Source: a virus. From it: a stretch of DNA of 28,833 bases. The stretch is from positions 1 through 28,833 of IMG/VR virus record IMGVR_UViG_3300009703_003450. One strand, 5' to 3'. The notes below the pieces were generated by a model. The model worked only from the letters and a program-made list of their open reading frames with translations, was not told where the DNA came from and did not search any database. The position numbers and the translations under genes are program-made. Of the stretch, positions 1 to 6,657 are shown piece after piece; the first letter of the stretch is position 1, and the number at the start of each line of letters is the position of its first letter.

Positions 1-869
1 AATTGTGTAACTTGGTAGAAGTTTTCCCAGACAAGCATGATTCAAAAGAAGATTTTATACAGTCTCTAAAATATGCATACTTATACTCTAAGACTATCAC
101 CTTATTAGACACTCACTGGCCTGATACTAATAGAGTTATGTTGCGTAATAGAAGAGTAGGTACAAGTGTAAGCGGTGTAGCACAATTTCTATCCAAAAAT
201 AGTTTAAAAATTTTAAGAGATTGGTTAAATGATGGCTACGACGCGTTGAAGTCTTATGATAAATTATACTCAGACTGGTTTGCTATACCTCGAAGTATTC
301 GACTAAGTACAAATAAGCCTAGTGGCTCAATTAGTTTACTAAATGGAAGTACTCCAGGTATACATTTCCCTGAAAGTAGGTTCTATATTAGACGAATGAG
401 GCTAGCTTCAAACAGCGACTTAGTTAAACCATTAGAAAAAGCTGGATATACACTAGAGCCTGCTGTGGGACAAGAAGAGTCTACTGTCGTAGTAGAGATT
501 CCTGTTGACGTAGGAGAGGGTATAAGAACTGCTAAAGAACTTACTATGTGGGAACAGCTTGAATTAGCTGCCTTTATGGGAGAGCATTGGGCTGATAACG
601 CTGTGAGTGTAACTATAACTTTTGATCCTGAAACGGAAGGAAAAGACATAGAAAAAGCTCTAGATTTTTACCAGTACAGGTTAAAATCTGTATCGTTTTT
701 ACCAAGACTAGAACACGGTGCTTATCCTCAAATGCCTTATGAAGCTATTGATGAGGATACCTATACAAACATGTTAAGTGGTCTAGGTAAATTATCCTTT
801 TCTAATATTAAAGGGGAAGAAGCTGATATAGAAAAATTCTGTAATAACGATAGCTGTGAAATTTTATAA
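1..869 (+). CDS. nrdJ: Adenosylcobalamin-dependent (class II) ribonucleoside-triphosphate reductase, C-terminal part (5' cut by window edge)
   Basis: This is the C-terminal part of a monomeric, B12-dependent ribonucleotide reductase, which makes deoxynucleotides for phage DNA synthesis. The in-frame codons begin at base 3 and the gene continues upstream of the window, so no start is present. The opening residues C-N-L-V-E match the family segment that follows the active-site C-G-E motif; by family knowledge this Cys is one of the reducing pair. The stretch K-P-S-G-S-I-S-L-L-N-G-S-T-P-G-I-H fits the substrate-binding barrel. The last residues hold C-N-N-D-S-C, the Cys-x4-Cys shuttle pair expected at the end of Lactobacillus-type class II enzymes. 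It ends in TAA and is followed by a hairpin terminator. Family identity is firm; the missing N-terminal part prevents checking the active-site Cys and Glu. Confidence 0.88.
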   Translation, partial: LCNLVEVFPDKHDSKEDFIQSLKYAYLYSKTITLLDTHWPDTNRVMLRNRRVGTSVSGVAQFLSKNSLKILRDWLNDGYDALKSYDKLYSDWFAIPRSIRLSTNKPSGSISLLNGSTPGIHFPESRFYIRRMRLASNSDLVKPLEKAGYTLEPAVGQEESTVVVEIPVDVGEGIRTAKELTMWEQLELAAFMGEHWADNAVSVTITFDPETEGKDIEKALDFYQYRLKSVSFLPRLEHGAYPQMPYEAIDEDTYTNMLSGLGKLSFSNIKGEEADIEKFCNNDSCEIL

Positions 870-913
870 ATATGGTATAAGAAGTATAGAGATCAAGAGT
901 TTTTATTAATAAA

Positions 914-940
914 AAAAGCCATTCTTTCAGAGTGGCTTTT
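914..940 (+). terminator. Rho-independent terminator after the ribonucleotide reductase gene
   Basis: An 11-bp stem (914-924 with 930-940, including one G-T pair) closes a 5-nt loop. The 3' arm ends in TTTT and is followed by CTGTTT. It lies 45 bases after the reductase stop and before the next gene, so it probably ends or attenuates that transcript. Confidence 0.7.
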
Positions 941-992
941 CTGTTTAGCCGCAGAGTCTGCCAATATTAACAACACAAAATCAAGGAAAACA

Positions 993-1412
993 ATGACAGA
1001 CTTTTTAAATCTTGAAATAGGAAACCCAACTCGTACTGTGAAAGTATTGAGTATAAACAAGGAACTAATTGCTATGCCAGATGGCAGGCAATCAGAAAAG
1101 ATTGTGTTTAATGTACAAGACGGAGATAAAAGATTTACCATATCTGACTCTTGGGTAGAAGACCACAAAGGTGCTAAAAGAATACAAGGACTATGGTATA
1201 CTACCACAAAAACTGGGGACACTTCAAAACTATCCCCTGCCAGTGCTTTAGCTAAACTTTTAAGGTTTTATAATAAAGCCTCATTAAAAGAGCTAGTTAA
1301 TTCGGAAGTGGAAGTGTATCCAGACCATAACAATTTTTTAGTGCTTTTAGCCTGCGTTGCCCCGGCAAGTATGGGCGCCAGTGACACTTCAAAAACAGAT
1401 CTTTTTAACTAA
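993..1412 (+). CDS. Hypothetical phage protein, 139 aa
   Basis: I do not recognise a family. The ATG at 993 follows AAGGA at a normal distance. The protein is soluble, mixed alpha/beta in character, has no signal peptide or membrane segment, and ends in a short polar tail (D-T-S-K-T-D-L-F-N). It sits between the reductase terminator and the large 699-aa gene, with 22 bases to the next ATG, and probably shares a transcript with it. An acidic or hydrophobic C-terminal tip is seen in some single-stranded DNA-binding proteins, but nothing else here supports that. Both Trp codons are TGG and the stop is TAA. Confidence 0.75.
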   Translation: MTDFLNLEIGNPTRTVKVLSINKELIAMPDGRQSEKIVFNVQDGDKRFTISDSWVEDHKGAKRIQGLWYTTTKTGDTSKLSPASALAKLLRFYNKASLKELVNSEVEVYPDHNNFLVLLACVAPASMGASDTSKTDLFN

Positions 1413-1434
1413 CTAATTTAAAGGAAACTAGAAA

Positions 1435-3534
1435 ATGAAAACATCTACACAACTCCTGCCAGCCATAAACGAGCTCTACAGCTTAAAACTGTCCGACAAC
1501 GATCTAGACCTGCTAAAAGGAAAGATAAGTAATTTAAAAAATGACCTAGCGGACGTAGAAGACATATCCCCGTCATTATGGCGTATAGCTTTTGTGCTGC
1601 GAAGAGGTTTAGGGATTTATGCTGTGCGGGGAAATATAGCCAACGACGTGGAAGTTGAGCGCGTCTCTCCCGAAAATGAGGGCCGAGTAGCGCAGATAGA
1701 CGGGATGATTGCTGATGGTACTCACTTTTTTAAGTATACATTGGACTACAGCCAGCATAGAAAGAATTATTGCCTAAAGCTAAAAATAGTACAAAAAGAA
1801 GATATAGCCAAACTTCAATCTCTTACAAGCATACTAGAGAGCTGTGATTCTGTTTTTAAATCACAGATTGAAACCTTACTTAAGGATACTTACGATACAT
1901 ACGCCTCCTTTGAAGCTGCCCTCACAAAAGTTTTAAAAGAAAAGACTGAATTACTAAGTATGGAAGGCAGGGGTGAGGATACTGAGCTATTTACAAACTT
2001 TCTTAAATCAATTTTCCCAGAGGCTGTCGTCACGGAAGTGCCAGACCTGCAGGAAACTGTATTTAAACTCAGACAAGCTAACTGTTCTTTACTGCAAGTT
2101 ATAACACATCGGTTTGAGTTTGATAATAAACGAGTTTGTGTCAACAGTCAGTTCGGCAGATATAGCAGAAGTGCTACTAGTATAAGAGTAGTTGATGTGG
2201 CAAGTAATGCATATAACTATGCAGATGTAGGACGGTTTTTTCTAGACGAGGATGAGGCCCGATACGCCTACAGCGAGACAAGTAATAAACGCTTAGGCAA
2301 AGTATTAGGAAATGTCGTATTCAGCGGGGACAACGTAGTATTGCCTAAAGAATCTGCTCTTCAGTATATAGCAACGCAACATCGAGGAGATGAAACTGCT
2401 ATACTTGATAGCAACGCTATAAGAATGTTTGTAAAAAGAATAGCTCAGCAAGAAGCCAGAAAAAATGCCGACACCTTACGCGAACAAGCCCTAGAAGCTA
2501 AAATAGAAAAGAAAATAAATATTTTAGGAACCACTACAGGGAAACTAAAATTAAATAATGTTTTATTTGAGAACGACACTATAACATATGTAGACCAAAC
2601 CTTAAAACTAAATAACGACACAAATTGGGTTCAAAGTTTAGTTAAAGGAATATTGTTTAGATGGAACTTAAATGACGTAAACTATGATGCTGTTTTTGAT
2701 GCCTTTATTGTAAAAGCTTCAGACGGGCTAACTAGATCAGGTATTATAGGTAGTGTTTCTTTTGACCTTAGCGTAGTTAATGCAACAAATAGTCGCGGCA
2801 TCACTAGTAAAAGGTACTATATAAACGGTTATAGAATCAATAGGGATGAGCTGCAGGCGAGCTTAGGTAGAGCTATTTGCTTTGATACGCAAGATGACTT
2901 TAACTACTTTTTAGAGTCAGTAAGTAAATGCTCTTTGAAGGTTCATAAATACTTACAACTAGGTTTAGATATAAATGTACGTGATAGCTTTGAGGGTTGT
3001 CAGTGTATTATGAAGCTACCTCTAGAACGTAGAAAAAACATAAACTATTTAGTGTTGAGTGATATGGAGTTCCGTATCAAAGATACTAATAAGGTTTTAA
3101 GCCTGCAGAACAAGCATGATTTGCTAGAAGTTATTACTGTTCTCTTAGACGGTAAGGCGATCGAAGGCATTGAACCGGAAGATATTAAAGGCATTATTAA
3201 AGGGGCAAAGCAAGCCTTTATAACCGCAGTGAATAAAAGTAAAGAGTTGCTGAAAGAGACTGAGGACTTATTTAAAATCAAAGTCTCTACAGTTACCTTA
3301 GATAGCGGAGAAGAGCGTAATGGCTATATAATTAAAGGAAAAATGAACTCATATCTCTTAGAATTTAATGACAAAGAGGATGAGCGGGCCGGGGTATATA
3401 CATACCCAGCAGGAAAATATATCTGTATAGTAGACAAAAGTACCTCACAAGTGGGCATGGATAAGCTAGTGAATAGGATATATGCTTTACATAATGACTC
3501 GCTAGTAGCAAGTCAGATAAACACACTAACATAA
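1435..3534 (+). CDS. Large hypothetical protein, 699 aa, upstream of the ubiquitin-like cassette
   Basis: No family is recognised. The ATG at 1435 is preceded by AAAGGAAACTAGAAA, a good ribosome binding site. The protein is soluble. It has a charged helical stretch at about residues 335-360 (many Glu, Lys, Arg and Ala) that may be a coiled coil, and mixed alpha/beta sequence on both sides. No P-loop, metal site or clear nuclease motif was found. It lies 11 bases upstream of the ubiquitin-like gene and looks co-transcribed with it, so it may be a partner or substrate of that system, but this rests on position only. A fold prediction could show a hidden E2-like or DNA-binding domain. Its three Trp codons are all TGG. 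Confidence 0.8.
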   Translation: MKTSTQLLPAINELYSLKLSDNDLDLLKGKISNLKNDLADVEDISPSLWRIAFVLRRGLGIYAVRGNIANDVEVERVSPENEGRVAQIDGMIADGTHFFKYTLDYSQHRKNYCLKLKIVQKEDIAKLQSLTSILESCDSVFKSQIETLLKDTYDTYASFEAALTKVLKEKTELLSMEGRGEDTELFTNFLKSIFPEAVVTEVPDLQETVFKLRQANCSLLQVITHRFEFDNKRVCVNSQFGRYSRSATSIRVVDVASNAYNYADVGRFFLDEDEARYAYSETSNKRLGKVLGNVVFSGDNVVLPKESALQYIATQHRGDETAILDSNAIRMFVKRIAQQEARKNADTLREQALEAKIEKKINILGTTTGKLKLNNVLFENDTITYVDQTLKLNNDTNWVQSLVKGILFRWNLNDVNYDAVFDAFIVKASDGLTRSGIIGSVSFDLSVVNATNSRGITSKRYYINGYRINRDELQASLGRAICFDTQDDFNYFLESVSKCSLKVHKYLQLGLDINVRDSFEGCQCIMKLPLERRKNINYLVLSDMEFRIKDTNKVLSLQNKHDLLEVITVLLDGKAIEGIEPEDIKGIIKGAKQAFITAVNKSKELLKETEDLFKIKVSTVTLDSGEERNGYIIKGKMNSYLLEFNDKEDERAGVYTYPAGKYICIVDKSTSQVGMDKLVNRIYALHNDSLVASQINTLT

Positions 3535-3545
3535 ACGGAGATTTT

Positions 3546-3800
3546 ATGAAAACTAATAAATTAGACGAACTAAATACTGAATTACATGAAAAGGTATTAT
3601 TAAAGATTGTGTCCTCTAGAGGCCATGATGAATTTGAAGCTAGCCCTTCAATGGTATTGGATCGTATTAAAGACGAAACTGAGACAAATAAAAAGTGGCT
3701 TTACCTTGATGGTGCACAAGCTAACCCTGATGTTGTGTCAATAGATGACTTAATACAAGCAAGTGATGTAACGCTTACTAACGCCTTAGTAGGGGGATAG
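3546..3800 (+). CDS. Ubiquitin-like (beta-grasp) protein with C-terminal Gly-Gly, 84 aa
   Basis: A small protein with the layout of a ubiquitin-like modifier or sulfur carrier: a first strand and turn (V-L-L-K-I-V-S-S-R-G), a helix (about residues 34-48), a central strand (K-W-L-Y-L-D-G), an I-D-D-L segment, and a last strand ending V-T-L-T-N-A-L-V-G-G directly at the stop. An exposed Gly-Gly end is what E1 enzymes adenylate in ubiquitin, MoaD and ThiS relatives. The next two genes encode a JAMM protease and an E1-like enzyme, which strongly supports this reading. The ATG follows ACGGAGATTTT, a clear ribosome binding site, 11 bases after the 699-aa gene. The stop is TAG. It could belong near the plasmid PRTRC protein C type or the phage tail TAPI-type beta-grasp proteins; primary sequence alone does not decide. 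Confidence 0.72.
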   Translation: MKTNKLDELNTELHEKVLLKIVSSRGHDEFEASPSMVLDRIKDETETNKKWLYLDGAQANPDVVSIDDLIQASDVTLTNALVGG

Positions 3801-3809
3801 ATAAATTTA

Positions 3810-3840
3810 GGAGGGGGGGGGTTCTCCCTCCTCCGCTTTT
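3810..3840 (+). terminator. G/C-rich hairpin between the ubiquitin-like gene and the JAMM gene, possible attenuator
   Basis: A purine-rich arm at 3810-3818, within a run of nine G (3813-3821), can pair with the pyrimidine arm CCCTCCTCC at 3826-3834, followed by GCTTTTA. One position mispairs. It starts ten bases after the Ubl stop, and the next ATG at 3850 has no nearby Shine-Dalgarno. It may act as a partial terminator or limit expression of the downstream protease and E1. Confidence 0.5.
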
Positions 3841-3849
3841 ATCGTTATT

Positions 3850-4275
3850 ATGAAGATACTTATTCAAAAATCAGTAAGACAAGAACTCATTAAATACGGA
3901 GAGGGCAGTCCTACAAAAGAGGTTTGCGGTTTTTTATTGGGAAAAAGGAATGAGGAAGGGTCTTGGGAATGTGATGAATTTAAACCTTTGACTAATATAA
4001 GTGAAAGCCAAGAAGTCCATTATATACCAGATCCTAACGAAATGTTTAGCGCCCTAACAGAGACAACCCACATGAATAAAGATGCAAATAAAGACTTAGT
4101 GGGGGTATATCATACACATCCGCACCACGCAGCAACTCCATCTATTACGGATTTGTCGGGTGCTGGTTATAGAGGTTTTTATCTTATATACTCACCAAAA
4201 TTTAAAAAATTAAATGCATTTTACTATGACGGGGATTACCCTTGTTTTGAAGATGCTGATTTACACATAGCATAA
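3850..4275 (+). CDS. JAMM/MPN-family metalloprotease (deubiquitinase-like), 141 aa
   Basis: A single-domain zinc isopeptidase of the JAB/MPN family. The full JAMM signature is visible: Glu24 in E-V-C-G-F-L-L-G, then His88-x-His90, seven residues, Ser98, two residues, Asp101. These residues bind the zinc and the catalytic water. In known systems such enzymes trim Ubl precursors or remove Ubl from targets. Since the neighbouring Ubl already ends in Gly-Gly, deconjugation is the more likely job here. There is no NlpC/P60 domain, unlike the lambda gpK tail protein. The ATG at 3850 has no obvious Shine-Dalgarno, and an in-frame TAG at 3808 limits how far upstream the start can lie. The E1-like gene follows after 11 bases. 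Confidence 0.87.
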   Translation: MKILIQKSVRQELIKYGEGSPTKEVCGFLLGKRNEEGSWECDEFKPLTNISESQEVHYIPDPNEMFSALTETTHMNKDANKDLVGVYHTHPHHAATPSITDLSGAGYRGFYLIYSPKFKKLNAFYYDGDYPCFEDADLHIA

Positions 4276-4286
4276 GGAATTTACAC

Positions 4287-4880
4287 ATGGACAATAAAAT
4301 TTTAATAGTAGGTGCTGGAGGGATTGGGTCTTGGTTAGCAGCAAACTTATATGAAGCTGAGAGGCACGGACAAATACCTTCTAATGTTTCTATATTTTTT
4401 GCAGACCATGATACCGTAGAGCCAGATAACTTATCATATCAAAATTTTGAATTAGACGATGTGCTAGACTATAAAACCGAATCTATAAGTTCTCGGTATG
4501 GTTTTGGCGGGATATCCTCTAAAATAGAGACAACTGCCGAATTATCTGGATACACTTGTATAGTGAGCGCAGTTGATAATACAATCTTTAGATCAATGCT
4601 GTTTAAGTACGCAGACACTCACCCAGATACTTACTGGGTGGATTTAAGATCTGAGGGACGGTCTATAGCGGCTTTTTGTAAACACAAGTCTAATGACTTA
4701 GAAAGCATGCTAGCCACTATTCCAAAAAAAGTAGAAAATGGGAGCTGTCAGTTACAAATAGATAAGGACGAAGGCACCATACAAAATGGCAATAAAATTA
4801 TAGGAGCTATTGGCGCTCAATTAATTTTAAATTATGTCAGAGGAGATAGTAACTCAGCTCGCTTTGTTGCTACCTTTTAA
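4287..4880 (+). CDS. E1/ThiF/MoeB-like adenylating enzyme, 197 aa
   Basis: A compact E1-like enzyme expected to adenylate the C-terminal glycine of the ubiquitin-like protein. Visible motifs: Rossmann loop G9-A-G-G-I-G-S15; A-D40-H-D42-T-V-E-P-D-N48-L49-S-Y51-Q52-N-F, which matches the E1 pattern DxDxVexxNLxRQ except that the usual Arg is Tyr51; and V-S-A-V-D-N-T-I-F-R, matching the later Asp-Asn-Arg motif. Cys154 in G-S-C-Q is a candidate for the thioester Cys and sits where PRTRC-type ThiF proteins, as I recall them, carry a P-S-C-S motif. No CxxC zinc pair or separate Ubl-binding domain is seen, so it is shorter than ThiF or MoeB. AAGGA precedes the ATG. Family assignment is firm; the replaced Arg leaves activity to be shown. 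Confidence 0.85.
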   Translation: MDNKILIVGAGGIGSWLAANLYEAERHGQIPSNVSIFFADHDTVEPDNLSYQNFELDDVLDYKTESISSRYGFGGISSKIETTAELSGYTCIVSAVDNTIFRSMLFKYADTHPDTYWVDLRSEGRSIAAFCKHKSNDLESMLATIPKKVENGSCQLQIDKDEGTIQNGNKIIGAIGAQLILNYVRGDSNSARFVATF

Positions 4881-4899
4881 CAATTAACCAGGACAATTT

Positions 4900-5097
4900 A
4901 TGTCAGATAAACTAAAATCAAGAAAACTTTGGGTAGCCTTAGGAGGGCTATTTACTGTAATCGCCACCGAATGGGTCGGAGTAGATCCCTCAGTATCGCA
5001 GCAAATTATTGATGCAATGGTGATTATAATACCTTCATATATAGGAGGTCAAAGCGTTGTAGACGCTATGGCAGCTTATATGAATGGTCCCAAGTAG
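4900..5097 (+). CDS. Small holin-like membrane protein, 65 aa
   Basis: A 65-aa protein with a basic start (K-L-K-S-R-K-L-W) followed by two hydrophobic segments, about residues 11-28 and 36-62, joined by a short polar turn. The pattern S-R-K-x-W-V near the N terminus, then a G-G-Q-S-V-V-D-A stretch near the end, is common in small phage membrane proteins annotated as holins. No endolysin gene is adjacent, so a holin role is not confirmed. The ATG follows CCAGGACAATTT, and a terminator hairpin follows the TAG stop at once. It might instead be a minor inner-membrane protein. Confidence 0.6.
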   Translation: MSDKLKSRKLWVALGGLFTVIATEWVGVDPSVSQQIIDAMVIIIPSYIGGQSVVDAMAAYMNGPK

Positions 5098-5107
5098 ATA
5101 AATTATG

Positions 5108-5140
5108 GGAAGGGCTGGCTTTCTAAGCCCTTCCTATTTT
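5108..5140 (+). terminator. Rho-independent terminator after the holin-like gene
   Basis: A perfect 9-bp stem (GGAAGGGCT at 5108-5116 with AGCCCTTCC at 5126-5134) with a 9-nt loop is followed by TATTTT. It separates the Ubl/E1/holin-like group from the phosphoesterase gene, whose own ribosome binding site starts four bases later. Confidence 0.75.
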
Positions 5141-5143
5141 AAT

Positions 5144-5150
5144 AAGGAGG
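5144..5150 (+). promoter_or_regulatory. Strong Shine-Dalgarno setting the phosphoesterase start
   Basis: AAGGAGG lies five bases before the ATG at 5156. A longer in-frame reading from 5105 would translate through the terminator hairpin and has no ribosome binding site, so 5156 is the better start. Confidence 0.85.
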
Positions 5151-5155
5151 TGCAT

Positions 5156-5860
5156 ATGGCACGATTATTATTTGTGGGCGATGTCCACACAAACTTACAG
5201 CGGCTAAAGGAATTAATAGAAGTTAATGAGGTTGATGCTGTATTTCAAGTAGGCGATTTTGAACTATACCACTCTATGGAAGAGGCTAAGGCGGATAAAA
5301 AAGCTATGTCAAAAAATCCAGAAGGTATACAAAAAATCATAGATTATATACATTCAGGTGCCCTCCCTTTTAAAACACCGATTTACTATATAAAGGGCAA
5401 TCATGAGGATTTTAAAAACTTAGACTCTATGGAACTATTAAGATTGAATATTAATTATATGGAACAAGGTGATATTATTAATATTAAAGGGGTGACCATT
5501 GCTGGGTTTGGGGGTATATTTTCTCCCATTAAGTTTAAGTGGAATAAAGATAAACTTGTTGGAAAGCTGAATCGTTTTTTTAACTCAAAAGATTTGAAGG
5601 TATTACATAAAAACTGTAAGGGTAAAAAGATTGATGTCTTGATTACGCATCAAGCAGCAACATGCACGTTACCCAGTAAGCATAAGGTAGAGGGCATATT
5701 TCATATGAATAATATTTTGGATTGTCTAAAACCTAGTTATTATTTTCATGGGCATCACCACCTACAATATAATACCAATTATAATAATACCGAGGTATAT
5801 GGTTTAGGCCATTTTGGTAAAAATCCGCAATCATATAAAATTATAGAGATAAATGGATAG
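5156..5860 (+). CDS. Calcineurin-like metallophosphoesterase, 234 aa
   Basis: A soluble phosphoesterase with the binuclear metal site of the calcineurin-like superfamily. In order: G8-D9-V-H11, Q-V-G-D34-F, a later G-N-H-E-D motif, L-I-T-H-Q, and G-H-H-H near the C-terminal end. The substrate cannot be told from sequence; phage members have been described as acting on nucleic acid ends, cyclic nucleotides or phosphoproteins. The start is fixed by the strong AAGGAGG five bases upstream. Its 3' end overlaps the sigma factor gene by 8 bases, which suggests translational coupling of the two. Confidence 0.85.
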   Translation: MARLLFVGDVHTNLQRLKELIEVNEVDAVFQVGDFELYHSMEEAKADKKAMSKNPEGIQKIIDYIHSGALPFKTPIYYIKGNHEDFKNLDSMELLRLNINYMEQGDIINIKGVTIAGFGGIFSPIKFKWNKDKLVGKLNRFFNSKDLKVLHKNCKGKKIDVLITHQAATCTLPSKHKVEGIFHMNNILDCLKPSYYFHGHHHLQYNTNYNNTEVYGLGHFGKNPQSYKIIEING

Positions 5861-6650
5861 ATACTTAAACGAAATCAAAGATTTTAAACCGTTAAAGGGA
5901 GCGGAAGAAAGAGAAATAATAAGGAAGGCCAAAGATGGTAATAAGGCAGCTTATCAAAAACTAATGAATAGTAATTTAAAGTTTGTGATAAGTGTCGCTA
6001 AACGTTACCAATATCAAGGCTTAGACTTGCAGGACTTAATAGCTGAAGGCAACTTAGGGCTTTGCAAAGCATTTAAAAAATTTGACTTAAATAAAAATGT
6101 TAAATTTATTACATACGGCGTTTGGTGGATTAGGCAAGCCATTCTAAACTCAATACATGAGCATGCTAAAACTATAAGACTTCCTTTAAATAAAATAGTT
6201 AATGTAACTAAAGCGCGCCAAGCTGAGGATGATTTCATGCGCACAAAAGGGCGCACCCCTGATATGTGGGAACTGGCTCACGAGCTAGAGAATCCGGAAA
6301 TTTTAGAAGATTTAAAGTATAACTATACCGTAATCGCCTTAGATAAGCCCCAAACAGATAATGACAAAGATTTGTATGAGATTATTCCTGTACAAAAAGA
6401 TGTACTAGATGCAGATGGAGAGCGCGCCGAATTTTTAGGAGAACTAGAAGAAGCTTTATTAAATTTCACAGACAGAGAACGAGACATCATTTATATGTAC
6501 TATGGAATTAATCATATAAGGCCTTATACCCTAAAGGAGATTGGTGCGGATTTAGGGTTAACTAGAGAGCGTATACGCCAAATAAAAGAAAAAGTTTTGA
6601 ATAGGTTAAAGACACAAAATTCTTCTGGAACTTTAAGATCATACATGTAG
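5853..6650 (+). CDS. Sigma-70-family RNA polymerase sigma factor (primary-like), 265 aa
   Basis: A phage sigma factor that should direct host RNA polymerase to phage promoters. It opens with a region 1.2-like D-R-Y-L-N-E-I. It has a well-kept region 2 (N-L-K-F-V-I-S-V-A-K-R-Y, then D-L-I-A-E-G-N-L-G-L, then I-T-Y-G-V-W-W-I-R-Q-A-I), an R-L-P-L-N-K region 3 start, and a region 4 helix-turn-helix near the end (T-L-K-E-I-G-A-D-L-G-L-T-R-E-R-I-R-Q-I). This is the organisation of short primary or group 2 factors rather than of ECF or T4 gp55 types. The gene overlaps the phosphoesterase by 8 bases. The two late promoters in this window have near-consensus -35 and -10 boxes that such a factor could read; that link is inference. 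Confidence 0.93.
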   Translation: MDRYLNEIKDFKPLKGAEEREIIRKAKDGNKAAYQKLMNSNLKFVISVAKRYQYQGLDLQDLIAEGNLGLCKAFKKFDLNKNVKFITYGVWWIRQAILNSIHEHAKTIRLPLNKIVNVTKARQAEDDFMRTKGRTPDMWELAHELENPEILEDLKYNYTVIALDKPQTDNDKDLYEIIPVQKDVLDADGERAEFLGELEEALLNFTDRERDIIYMYYGINHIRPYTLKEIGADLGLTRERIRQIKEKVLNRLKTQNSSGTLRSYM

Positions 6651-6657
6651 GAGACTT

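Noticed and set aside
3-869. Reading the first gene as a complete 288-aa protein from TTG at base 3
   Set aside because: The first residues match the interior of class II reductases just after the active-site loop, so the gene is cut by the window edge and TTG is an internal Leu codon.
3808-3850. Programmed frameshift at the G9 tract joining Ubl to the JAMM protease
   Set aside because: The Ubl ends in TAG at 3798 before the tract, so ribosomes would stop before reaching it; its Gly-Gly end also fits a mature protein.
5105-5860. A longer phosphoesterase starting at 5105
   Set aside because: The extra 17 codons run through a terminator hairpin and have no ribosome binding site; ATG at 5156 has AAGGAGG at ideal distance and begins right before the G-D-V-H motif.
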